Shown here: positions 25,029 to 37,000 of the stretch, in pieces
How the letters are laid out: each line of letters starts with the position of its first letter
Numbering within the stretch: position 1 is the first letter of the stretch
Source of the DNA: Malania oleifera
Taxonomy: Eukaryota; Streptophyta; Magnoliopsida; Santalales; Ximeniaceae
Direction of reading: 5' to 3'
DNA length: 64,000 bases
Assembly: GCF_029873635.1 (NCBI RefSeq)
Contig: NC_080419.1
Span: 78,166,931 to 78,230,930 of the forward strand
Notes under the pieces: generated by a model
The model's database searches: none
Told to the model about the DNA's origin: nothing
Seen by the model: the letters and a program-made list of their open reading frames with translations, nothing else
Program-made: the position numbers and the translations under genes

Positions 25029-28000
25029 CCTATGTATATATTGACGAAGTGCAGGTAGGAAGTCAGCAAAGATAAGAAAAACAGAGTAAAAAACTTGAGT
25101 GAGATAAAAGTTGGAGCAGGAAATAGGGTCAGGCTTGAAGAACCTCTGAAATTAACGTCAATATGAATTATGAATAATTCCATCAAATTACATTGAGTCA
25201 AAAGGCTATTTATACTAGGCTACTGCAGGTCTTTGATCCTAGTCCTTGATTGAGAATAAACCCCATCTAATCCTAGTTGTCTAATATCATTAAATGGTCA
25301 CATGCTAGTCATGTCACTATCAAAAAAGAAGCACGGGAGACAATAATAAACTTTTGAAGAAATAGAACAAAAAAGATAACAAATGTAACAAAATCATATG
25401 GCTGCTAAGAGTGTTCGAGCTACTGTAGCATGAACAATTTTTATGTTGCACTTCTTAGATTATCACTCTACCTAAGAGGTTAAGCTTTTAGGTAGAGTGG
25501 TAATCTAAGATGCTATCAGAGCTAGTTACCAGGAGGTTCTAGTCTTGTTGCTCGTATTTATTGTATGGTATTTAAAAATTTATTGTGTGTGAAATTAGGA
25601 TGTAATCCCAAGAGGGGGGTGAATTGGGTTATTTAAAATTTGTTTGCGGAATTCCTTTTTACTTTAACCCTTGATTATTAATGATCTACACAAACTATAT
25701 ATTTATTCAAGGAACTTACTATACCAATTGGGAGTTGTAGATATGAGCACGAATATGTAAATGAATATAAAGATCAATACAAAATCTGAATTTACAATAT
25801 GAAATAAAGAATTAATACATTCAGTTAAGCACTTATTCAGAATATGATTTTTAGCTGGAGGAATCAATGAGATTTACAACAATGTATTCAAGAAAAATAA
25901 ATTCAATGATTCGACTTATGCCTCAATGATATAATCAATATTAAGATCAGATTTTCAGCAATGAATAATATTTTCTTTCAAAACAGATTTCTATAAAATC
26001 ACTTGTATTAGTTTAGCACTTTAAGCTTTAATCTGAAAGTTAATTTCCACAAGCTTTAACTCAGCGTAATCTCTCAATAATTTAGAAGTATGTGTTCATC
26101 TGAGTTTTTAATTTAACAACTCAACCATTCAACTAACATATGTTCTATCACAATCAATCAGCATTCAACAATATCCAATGTTCAGCAAGTTTAGATTTTC
26201 AGCACAATTTGATATTCAACAAGATTAGATATTCAGCAAGTTTCAATATTCAGCAAGTTTATAATGAAAATATAGTCAAACGCGCAGGCTATATCTTGCA
26301 GAAATTAAAAAGAGTAGGGAAGATGAAGCTGAACACCGTATTTTTACAAGGTTCGGCTGCAGCCTACGTCCTTGCCTCAAGCAACCCGCTGTGAGGATTT
26401 CCTTTCCCATCTTCGTTACCAGGTGAAGTTACAACCTCTCTCCGTTCAAGGTGGAGTTTGCCTCTTTAACGAGAACAACCTTCTTGCTAGGCAACGATTC
26501 AAAATACTTCAATCATCAAAACAAAAACAACCAAAGCAACAATTGCTTGTACAAGAGAAAGCTCCTCAAATGAGCAGATTAGTACACGTTAGAATAAAAA
26601 ATACTTCAAATAAACAATATGAAAGTTGAAGCTCGAAAGTATATCACCAGAACTGATTCAAGAGTGTGAGTTTCGAAAGATCAAATCAGTTTTCTGTGAG
26701 TATTCACCAAGAACACAGCAGTAGTATAACCAGAGAGCGTTTTCAAAAATGTGTGCATGCCATTCTCTTTCTTGTGAATTTTCGTTACCCTAATGTGTGA
26801 GGATATGATGTTTAATAGTGCACTAGGGTTTCAAAAAGTTTCCGTAAAATTTTCCCTTAATTTGGAAACCAATCAAGCAAGATATGGAAACAAGATCAAC
26901 ACTGTAACTCGTTTAAACATAGGCATCTATCGATTATACTCGAAGGGTCAGTCGCCTGTGCTCTTTTGAAAATAATGCAATTTGGAAAGTCTGAATGGGG
27001 TCAGTCGACTGTGCCTGATAGGTCAGTCGCTTGTGCCTATTCTGTTTGCATATTTTCAAACTCAGTAAGACCACAGTTGCCTGATGAGATATCATCAGTC
27101 GCCTGTCCTTTCAGCAACACTTGTTTTTCAATATTTTTAGTTCCAAATTTAAATTCATGTATTGGAAAACTTAATTTGGACTTTGAGAAAATATTTTCCA
27201 TGGATAAAATCAGGTGTCTAAGTTCAATAACATATCCTAGAAGTTTCAATCAATCAATATTGGAATTTGAAGTACTTACATGAGACTTTCATCTTATTAT
27301 TCAATCTAAATGCCTAAGTCTTCATGTTGTGAAGTTTCCAATATGTCTTCTGAGCTTTATGCACTGATTCAACGAGCTTCATGTCCCACATAACTTTATA
27401 TCTTTCGTGATTCATGACTTTAAGTGTTCAAATCAATTAATCTCTTCAAGTACGCTCACAAAAACACTTAAAGTCCTGTTAAGTAACCTTGATTTGTTAT
27501 CATCAAAACGAGATTAAGCTTTGTTAGGCCAATAGTGTGCTTTTCTGTCCACGTGCTGTCGGGTTGCACTTGCGGGGGAGTGTTAAAGCTTGATATACAT
27601 TGTTAGCCCACAACCTAACATCTTAAGCTTTTAGGTAAAGTGGTAGTCCCCCGCACATGCAGCCCGACAACACAGAGAGATAAACACACAATAAATTTGT
27701 AAATACCATAGAATAAATTAGGGTGACGAGACGAGAACCCAGGACCGTATGGTAACTAGCTTAAGCTTTTAGGTTGTGGGCCAACAATGTATATCAAGCT
27801 TTAACACTCCCCCGCACGTGTAGCCTAACTGCACGTGGAGAAATATACACACAATAAATTTTTAAATGCTATAGAATAAATACGAGCAACAAGACTAGAA
27901 CCCATAACCTCTTGGTAACTAGCTCTAATACCATGTTAGATTACTACTCTACCTAAGAGCTTAAGCTTTTAGGTGAAGTGGTAATCTAACAGCACTAACC

Positions 28001-31000
28001 ATGCTCTAATGTCATATTCTTATATCCCACACCCAACATTCCCATCGTGTGGGCTCCATGGTCTTAAATTTCCATGAAATTTTCGAAATTTCTGTTGAAA
28101 TTTTTGGTTTTCGTCACCCTCGGAATCAAAATAGCAGTTGATTTTTGTCTTACATAATTTTCATTGAAATCTCAGCGAATCATTTGAAATGTATTGAAAT
28201 ATTGAAATTTTAGCGAAACTTGTTGAAATTTTATCCATAGAAAAAACTTCCTTGGAATTCAAATGAGAGGAGTGAAGTCAAATTTATCTTTTAATTTGTT
28301 TATTTATTTTTTATCGAAACAAAAGATTATTACAAGGGCCTTTGAAATTATATGAAAAAAATAAACTTATATTATCATGTCAATCATTTCTAAAGATTTA
28401 TAAAAAAATTTCATGCTCTATTATTTATTTGCATTATTTATTTCAAATCAAAATCAAAATTGACATCAAAATTGAAATTTTTGTCAAAGTTTATGTACTT
28501 TTAGAGCTTCAAAATGTGAGTTGAAATTTAAATTTTACACCTTGGGTGGGCCCCCATTTGGGTTGGACGAACATGTGATTTTTTAGGATATGCAATGGTT
28601 TGGACATAAGAACTTGTGCCTTGATTCCATATGGAATAAAGTAATTACTCAAATTATATTTTTGGTAAGTAGGATAGAAGGGAATCTAATGAAATGGACT
28701 CAAATTCTTCACTTTATTTCTTTATATTCTCCATTTTTTTTTTTTTTTTTATTTCTCTTTCAGTACCACCCCATTTCATTCTACTAGCTAGATGTAATAG
28801 AAAAGATGAAGCTTGCAGAAGATTGATTTTATTCCTTTCACAGGTGCTCACACAGACAGACATAGACATAGATACAAACACAAACATAGACACATACACA
28901 TATTCTTACATGAACACTACTTGGCTTCTATTTGAGATAGCTTATGGAAATAAGTTATGCCAATTATGATTCAAATAAGTATTTTTTTTTGGGTAAATTT
29001 CTATTTTGTAGTGGGAGGATGAAACTCCCAAACTTTCCCAAATTGCCCTTGCTAGGACAACCTTCGATCATTTCCCTAATGATGAAATTTAAACGGTTGA
29101 AGGAGAAATTGAAAATTTGGAATAAGGAGGAGTTTGGAGAAGTTAGAATCAGAAAATCTAGCCTTTTGGGAGAGTTTGCAGTCCTCGATAAAAAGGAGGA
29201 TGTTATTCTTTCGACAAGTGAGGAGGCAAGAAGAGTCTCAATTAAAAACAAGTTGGAAGAGGTGTTTCTCCAAGAAATGAGGAGTTGTTATTATTATTAT
29301 TCATCATCATCATCCATAGGCTAGCTAATGGGAACAAAAGTAGAAATTTGATTATGGAGCTGGATATGGGGGATGGAAGGTCACTAATGATCAATGCCAA
29401 ATCGAATCTATTATTATTGATTTCTTTTGTATTTGTATTCGGAGGACCATTATAGACTGACTGATGATTGAGAGATTGGGATCTTATTTTCTAGAATGAG
29501 ATAGCTTCTTGTGGAAATCAATTGTCATTTATCGTAACATAGGTACATGTCTGTATAAATAGATGTACAACAGAAGAATAGAAGGAAAGAACCAAAGATG
29601 CTAACTTCTAAGGAAACTAAATATTCTAGGATATTCACACATTTACAGCTGAGATTCTCTTAGAAAAATAGGAAAGTTGACTAAACAGATTTGAAACTTT
29701 CCAACACTCCCCCTCAAGCTGGCTTGAAGATATCTTCCATGGCCAGCTTGCTAATGAAGTTTTCAAACTGTTTCTTCGATAGTCCCTTTGTCAGTATGTC
29801 TGCTACTTGCTCAGTTGTCGAGAAATATATGGCAGACAGATTACTCCCTCATCTATTTTCTCCTTGAGAAAATGCTTTTCTACCTCCACATGTTTAGTTC
29901 TATCATGAAGAACTGGATTGTGAGTGATAGTTATTGTAGCTTTATTGTCACAATACAGTTTCATTAGTAGTGAATTAGTAACCTTTAATTCTTCCAGCAA
30001 CCTTTTGATCCATAGTGCTTCACAAATTCCATGAGCAACAACCCTAAATTCTGCCTCTGCACTACTCCTTGCCACCACATTTTGTTTCTTGCGGCGCCAT
30101 GCTACGAGGTTTCCTCCAACAAAGGTGCAATAGCCAGAAGTTGATCTTCTATTAGGTACCTTAGAATCCTGTACATAACATCTAAATGCTTGGGTCCTGG
30201 TGAGTGCATAAATTGACTTACCATGCTTGTTGCAAAGGCTATGTCAAGACATGTATAAGAGAGAGAAAGGAATTTCCCTACCAATCTTTGGTATTGCTTT
30301 ATGTTGATCACTTCTTCAGGCTTAGCTGGTTGGAGTTTTATGTTCAACTCTATAGGTGTTTCCGTTGCTTTGCACGCTAGCAAACCTATTTCTCCAAGCA
30401 AATCAAGCACATACTTGCATTGGGAAACAAAAATTCCTTTCTTTGACCTTGCAAATTCCATAGCAAGAAAACACTTCAAGTTGCCTAAGCCTTTGATCTC
30501 AAATTCTTGAGCAAGGATCTTCTTTAACCTCTCTAGCTCATTGCTATCATCACTAGTCAGAATTATATCATCTACATAGACAATAGGGATAGCCATTTTA
30601 CCTTCATTCTTGTGTCTATAGAACATAGTATGATCGGCTTGACCTTGTCTATAGCAATGACTCTTTACTGCCTTCCCAAAGCGTTCAAACCAAGCTCAAG
30701 GAGATTGTTTGAGTCCATACAATGATTTCCTTAATTTGCACACCTTGCCTTTGCCACCTTTCCCTTCAAATCCTGATGGTAGATCCATAAAGACTTCCTC
30801 CTCTAAGTCTCCATTTAAGAAGGCATTCTTCACATCTAGTTGCTATAAGGGCCAGTTAGAGTGAGCTGCTAAAGAGAGCAACACATGGATTGAGTTCATC
30901 TTGGCTACAAGTGCAAATGTTTCCTAGTAGTCAATTCCATATGTTTGAGTGAACCCCTTCGCCACAAGTCTTGCTTTGTACCTTTCTATACTCCCATCAG

Positions 31001-34000
31001 CCTTGAATTTTACTGTAAATACCCATTTACATCCAATAGTCTTCTTCCCCTCCGGTAGGTCACCAATTTCCCAAGTGCCGTTAACAATTAGTGCATCCAT
31101 CTCTTCTTGAACAGCCAATCTCCATTCCGGGTGATCTAGTGTTTCCTGAATGGTTCTTGGAATAAACAGATAAGAAACATTTGACTTATGAGAATCGGGG
31201 AGTCTATGATAGGATAGATGGTTGGAAATAGGATGTGTGGTACATGTTCTAACTCCTTTCCTAAGGGCAATGGACAGGTCAAGATCAGAAGAATTATCAA
31301 AACAAGGATTTGGAGAAGAAAAAGTGCTTGGAGTATGTGAAGGAAGACCAACTTGTGTAGGTGATGATGATTGGTTTTGCTCTGAATTTGAAGAAAGTGC
31401 TCTATTATTTTGATGGTTTCTTCTTCTGGTATAAACACGAAGCTCAGATGAGGGAATATTTGATAGTACTTCTCCCCCTGTTTGTGAATCAGGTATGCCT
31501 TGTATAGGTAGACTAGGATTTCCATTATTTTTGCTAGTTAAAGTTTCGGTTTCCTGACCCTTTAAAGAGCGGATGTCAATGTCAAGGAAAACATTTGGAA
31601 GAGACTTAGAGGTTTGCTAGAACTCATCTTCAGTTTCCTTTTTCTCCCCCTGAAGATAATTATGGCCAAAAAAGGGCTGGTTTTCAATAAAAACAACATC
31701 CATATTGATATGAATTTTTCTAGTCAGAGGGTTAAAACATTTGTACCTTTTTTTATTAGGAGCATATCTAAGGAAAACACATTTTTCTGCCCTACAATCA
31801 AGCTTGGATCGAAGATTGGTAGGTATATGAACAAAAACAGTGCATCCAAACACTATTAGTGGCGAGTCTGAAGTTATTCGACATGTAGGAAATAGTTTTT
31901 TAAGGCAATCTAAGGGAGTGATGTATTTTAGCACTTGAGTAGGAATCCTATTAATGAGATAACAAGCAGTTAAAATAGCATCACCCCATAGATATTTAGG
32001 AACTTGCATTAAAAACATTAGGGCCCGTGCAACCTCTAACAAATGGCGATTTTTTCTCTCAACAATGCCATTTTGTTGTGGGGTGTCACGACAAGTAGAT
32101 TGATGTTGAATACCCTTTGTTGAAAGAAAAGATTCCTAAACATTTGTTAAAAAATTCAGTACCATTATCAATTCTAAGAATACTGATTTTCGTTTGGAAC
32201 TGGGTTTCAACCATATTATAAAAATCCTGAAAAAAATTTTCAACCTCATATTTGTCACTCAATAAGTACACCCAACACAAATGTGTATGATCATCAATAA
32301 ATGTCACAAACCATTTCTTACCAGAAGTAGTAGTGATTTTTGAGTGACCCCAAACATCACTATGAATTAAATAAAAAATTTGGAAGAATGATAAGCTTTT
32401 GATTGATAGGTGCTTCGGTGACTTTTAGATATTTGGCAAACATCACAATGAAGAGAATTGCCATCCAGTTTTTTAAATAAGCTAGGAAACAAATGTCTTA
32501 AATAGAAAAAACTAGGATGTCCTAGTCTTAGATGCCAAAGCATTATTTGTTCACGTACAGAAATAGAACTAGTACTACTACTCAAACCCTATGCTTGTTT
32601 ATTGTTGAATAAAGTCTCATCGAAGTAGTAGAGTCCATCAAACATCCTAGCACTGCCAATCATCCTCCCCGAGAGTTGGTCCTAAAATTCACAATGGTAA
32701 TCAAAGAAAATGACACAACGATTAGAGTCCCGTGAGAGTTTACTAACAGACAGAAGGTTACAAGCAAGTTTAGGGACGTGAAGGACAAATTTGAGTTTTT
32801 ATTTTTCAAAGATTTGGACAGAACCTGTTCCAGCAATGGATGAAAAACTTCCATTCGCAATTCTAATCTTTTTATTACCAGAACAAGGAGAATAATATTG
32901 AAGCAATTGTGATTTAGTGGCCATGTGATCAGATGCAACATAATTAATAATCCATGGTGCAAGATTTAAGCAACAAGGGTAGGCACTAGAGTTATCACCT
33001 GTTTGGGCCAATGAACCAGTAGGAAGACCAGAGGCAGAAGTAGATTTCAATAGTTGAAGAAGATGATCCACCTCCTCAGCACTTAGGAAATTAGCTTCAT
33101 TGGCTTTAGGGACTGCATGATTGCTGCCAGAGGGTCCAAATTTGTTGTTCTTCCAGTTTGCTAGCTTTCCATGGAGTTTCTAGCAATTTTCTCGAGTGTG
33201 GCGTGGCTTATTGCAATAGTTACGCCATACTCAAGGCTTATCTTCCAACCTCCGTTGATTAGAGTGAAGTTGTTGTGCAAAAATATTGGCAGTAGCCAAA
33301 TCTATGTTACCAGTAGCATGAGGAGCAGGATTATTGGCAGCAGGTAGAGCAGAATTTTCCACAGTCTCATCCTCCTTTTTCTTCATCATCACACTCCTTC
33401 GACAAACTTCTCGTCGTACTTCAGAAAATACTTCCCCGAGTGGGGGTAGAGGCTGTCTCCCTAGGATTCTTCCTCTTACTTCATCAAACTCATCATTAAG
33501 TCCAGCCAAGAATTTAAAAATTCTTGCATTCTCCACCATCTTCTTATTTTGATTGCAATCAGCAGGATTTTTCCATTCATAATCATTAAATAAATCCAAA
33601 TCTAGCCATAGGCCCTTAAGAACATTGAAATACCTTGTTACACTGCCGTCTCCTTGATAAGTATTGCTGATCTTCTGCCACAGTTCATAAATCTGAGATT
33701 AATTCCCAAGGTCAGAGTGCATCCGACTCACATTGTCCCAGCATTCCTTTGCAGTAGAATAGCCCATGTAATTAGCACTAATCTCTTCATCCATAGCATT
33801 CACGAGCCATGCCATCACCATAGAATTTTCAGCATCCCATATAGCATAAGATGGGTCTGTCTTCTCGGGCTCCTTAGCTTCACCACTCAAGTACCCTATC
33901 TTCCCTCTTCCATGAATATACATTTTGACAGATTGTGACCACCGCAGGAAGTTGGACTCATTCAATCATATATTGGTAATTTGGACAGAGTAAGGTTCAG

Positions 34001-37000
34001 AATGGGTACGTCTGGTTTTAGGTTTGGTTTCGGGTTTAGCTTTGTTTGAAGTTTCAGCCATGGCTATAGCAACATAGGAGATTAGGGTAGAGTTGAACAA
34101 GGAAGAAAACAATATAGAGATTAGGGTCAGATTGGAGCCGCCAAGGGAAACTAGGGTTTACACAAGGCCACGAGCCGGTCCTAGCTCTGATACCATCTAG
34201 AATAAGATAGCTTCTTGTGGAAATAATTCTCATTTATCGTAACATAGGTACAGGTCTGTATAAATAGATGTACAATAGAAGAATAGAAGAAAAGAACCAA
34301 GAAGGAAAGAACCAAAGATGCTAACTTCTAAGGAAACTAAATATTCTAGGATATTCACACATTTAAAGCCGAGATTCTCTTAGAAAAATGGGAAAGTTGA
34401 CTAAACATATTTGAAACTTTCCAACATATTTCCTATGATCAAATGCAATGGTTTGAGAGACCTTTTGATGAGGAGAGAGTGAATGGGGGTGGTTTTTGGG
34501 ATGGAAAGAGATAATGCATGGGGTCAAACGATTTTAACTTGGCTTTTTTCCAAGATTTTAAAGAAATTGTTAAAGGTGATTTGTTGAAATTTTTCACTAG
34601 TTTTTATGGGAATGGATTTTGATTAAGATTATTAATTCCTCTCTTATAGCCTTGGTGGCTAAAAAGGCTAGATCTTCTTGTTGAGGATTTTCAACCTATT
34701 AGTCTTGTCTCTAGTGTATATAAGATTATCATTAAATTGTTAGCTAATAGGTTGAGTGCAGACCTCAAAGATCATGTTGGGGGCAGGGGGCAAATAGTGG
34801 ATGCTATTCTAGTGGCCAATGAGGTGCTGGAGGATATTCGTAGGAATAAGAAGAGGGGTTTTATTTTCAAAGTTGATTTTGAGAAAGCTTATGATAAAGT
34901 GAGTTGGAGTTTCCTACATAAGATTTTTGTGAAAAAGGGTTTTGATGAGCATTGGTGCAAGTGGATTAGGGGCTGTTTGTCTAATGTGTGGTTTTCAATT
35001 ATTGTGAAACCCAAATCTTGATGTTGTGCTTTGAGGGGCATTAGATAAGGAGACCTGTTATTCCCCTTCTTGTTCATCCTTGTAGTTGATGTATTGATTT
35101 GGATGGTGTATAGGGTGGTAAATAAGTGGTTGGTGAAAGGATTAGGAGTGGGGGGTGACTGGGTGGTGGTTTCCAATCTTCAATTTTCGGAGAATACCAT
35201 TTTCTTCATCAAGGATCATAGTCTTTCGTTTGGGAGAATTTTGGGTATTCTTCAAGTTTTTGAGAGATTTTTTGGGCTCAAAATTATTATGGGTGAAGAG
35301 TGGGTTAGTACCCATCTAGAGAAATAGTGATTGGGCTAAAAGCGTGGGATGTGGTTTATTGAATTTGCCCTTGACCTATGTAGGAGTTTCTTTGGGAGGG
35401 AACTCTAGAGTGGTGTATTTTTGGAATCCGACAGTGGAAAGGGTGATGAAGAGATTAGATGGTTGGAAGAGGGCCCATTTCTCTCTTTGGGGTAAATTAC
35501 GCTTATTTAAACCTATCTTTCTAGCATTCCGCTGTATTTCTTGTATGCTTTTAAGATTCGAATGGGGATTGCTAGTAAGCTCGAGAGAATCCTGATATTT
35601 TTTATGATCAGGTGGAGGGAGTCGTAGGGACCAATTTTTGAGCCAGGTAGGTCTAAAAAAGGGGGGGGGGGGGGTGTCTTGATAAATTAGTGTCTAAAAA
35701 TACTGCCTTTTTAGCTAAATGGCTATTGCATTCCCTTTAAGAGAAAACTCCCTATGGCATTGACTGATACAAAGTAAGTTTGGGTTGGATGAGAATGGGT
35801 GGGACACTAAAAATGCTAATTTGAGATATTCTTTGGGGAATCCGTGGAGTTCTATTTTCCAAGTTTATTCTATTTTCACTCGCTCTAAATTTGAGGTGGG
35901 AGGGGGATCCTAGATTTGTTTTTGGAAAGACCCATGACTTTGGAATGTTTCTTTCTCCACTTCTTTTGCTCATCTTTTTAAATTGTGATTTGAACCAAAT
36001 AGAGTTACCTCTCTTTTGGTTGACAATTTGAATAGCCCTTTGGTTTCCTAGAATCTCCATCTCAGGAGACCTTTAAATGTAGGGAGATGGTGGAGTTGTC
36101 TTCTTTGTTGTCCTTATTGAATAATTGCAACCTGTCTTTGGGAAGAGTTCTTGGTCTTTGGATCATTCAGGGGTGTTTACTTGCAAATCATTCTATGGAT
36201 TCTTGACCTATTTCAACTCTTCTTCCCCTCTATCCTATTATTTGGAGGGCTAAAGTTCCCCCATTAATAAAACCTTTTGCTTTGTTGGTTATGCTTAGCA
36301 AAATTAATGCCAATAACTTGCTGCAAATTAGGAGACCTTTGAAGGTTCTTTCTCATGATGTTTGCGTGCTTTGTTATAAGAATTTTGAGACAGCATCCCA
36401 TCTCATTTTTGCAATGTGATTTTACTTGGAGGATATGGAATAAACTGTTTGGTATTATGGAAGTGAGTTGGGTTTGCCCCTATTGAGTAGAAGCTCATTC
36501 ACTGGCTTCGGAACAAGGAAGGATGGGGCAGCTTTGTGGAGGGGTAGTTTATTTGCAGTCATATGGGGTATATGGATGGAGCGTAATGCACATATATTTT
36601 CTGGGAAGAAGCTAAATTGGTCAGTGGTGTGGGAAAAGATTCAGTATATGACTTCTTTTGTGGTGTGTTGCGTTTCAAATTTCCAGGGAAAGTAGTTTTC
36701 AGGATTTACAGAGGGATTAGAGGAACTGGATGGTTTGATGTTTTCTGTGTTTTTGTTGTTTTAGTTCCTTTTTTTCTGGTTTAAACCACATTTTCTTTGG
36801 GAGATATCTCTTTCTCCCTCCTTGTAAATTCTATGAAATTTCTTTTGCTTTTAAAAAAAAGTGACTATTTTTTTTTTCAGTGTATAAGGTGTTGTTTGAT
36901 TGCTCTTAATAGCATCTTAATAGAGTTCGGGTTCTTCATGGTTAAAAAATGTGACCCATTGCCGTTTGGTTAAAGCTCTTAATAGCCTAATAAAGCATCT

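Larger units (their letters stand above)
29490..34426 (-). mobile_element. Near-complete Ty1/copia retrotransposon with 5 bp TSD
   Basis: LTRs (29490-29706 and 34196-34426) are very similar, and the element is flanked by TATTT on both sides (29485-29489 and 34427-34431). The minus strand shows the PBS next to the right LTR, gag, protease, integrase, RT and RNase H in copia order, and a polypurine tract (GAGGGGGAG, 29707-29720). The length of 4.9 kb is normal. The high LTR similarity points to a fairly recent insertion, yet the reading frame is broken by several stops and frameshifts, so mobility would need help from other copies. Confidence 0.93.
28985..36860 (+). mobile_element. L1-type LINE relic, plus strand, split by a copia element
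   Basis: Left part 28985-29489: the segment before RT ([19 protein letters not shown]). Right part 34432-36860: RT ([16 protein letters not shown].. and [20 protein letters not shown]), then [11 protein letters not shown] in place of the FADD box, and the C-terminal zf-RVT region near 36350-36690 ([11 protein letters not shown].., [16 protein letters not shown]). The 3' end is a short A run (36852-36860) after a 'gaaatttcttttgctt' tail typical of plant L1 elements. The inserted copia is 29490-34426. The altered catalytic box and stops make it inactive. Confidence 0.85.
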
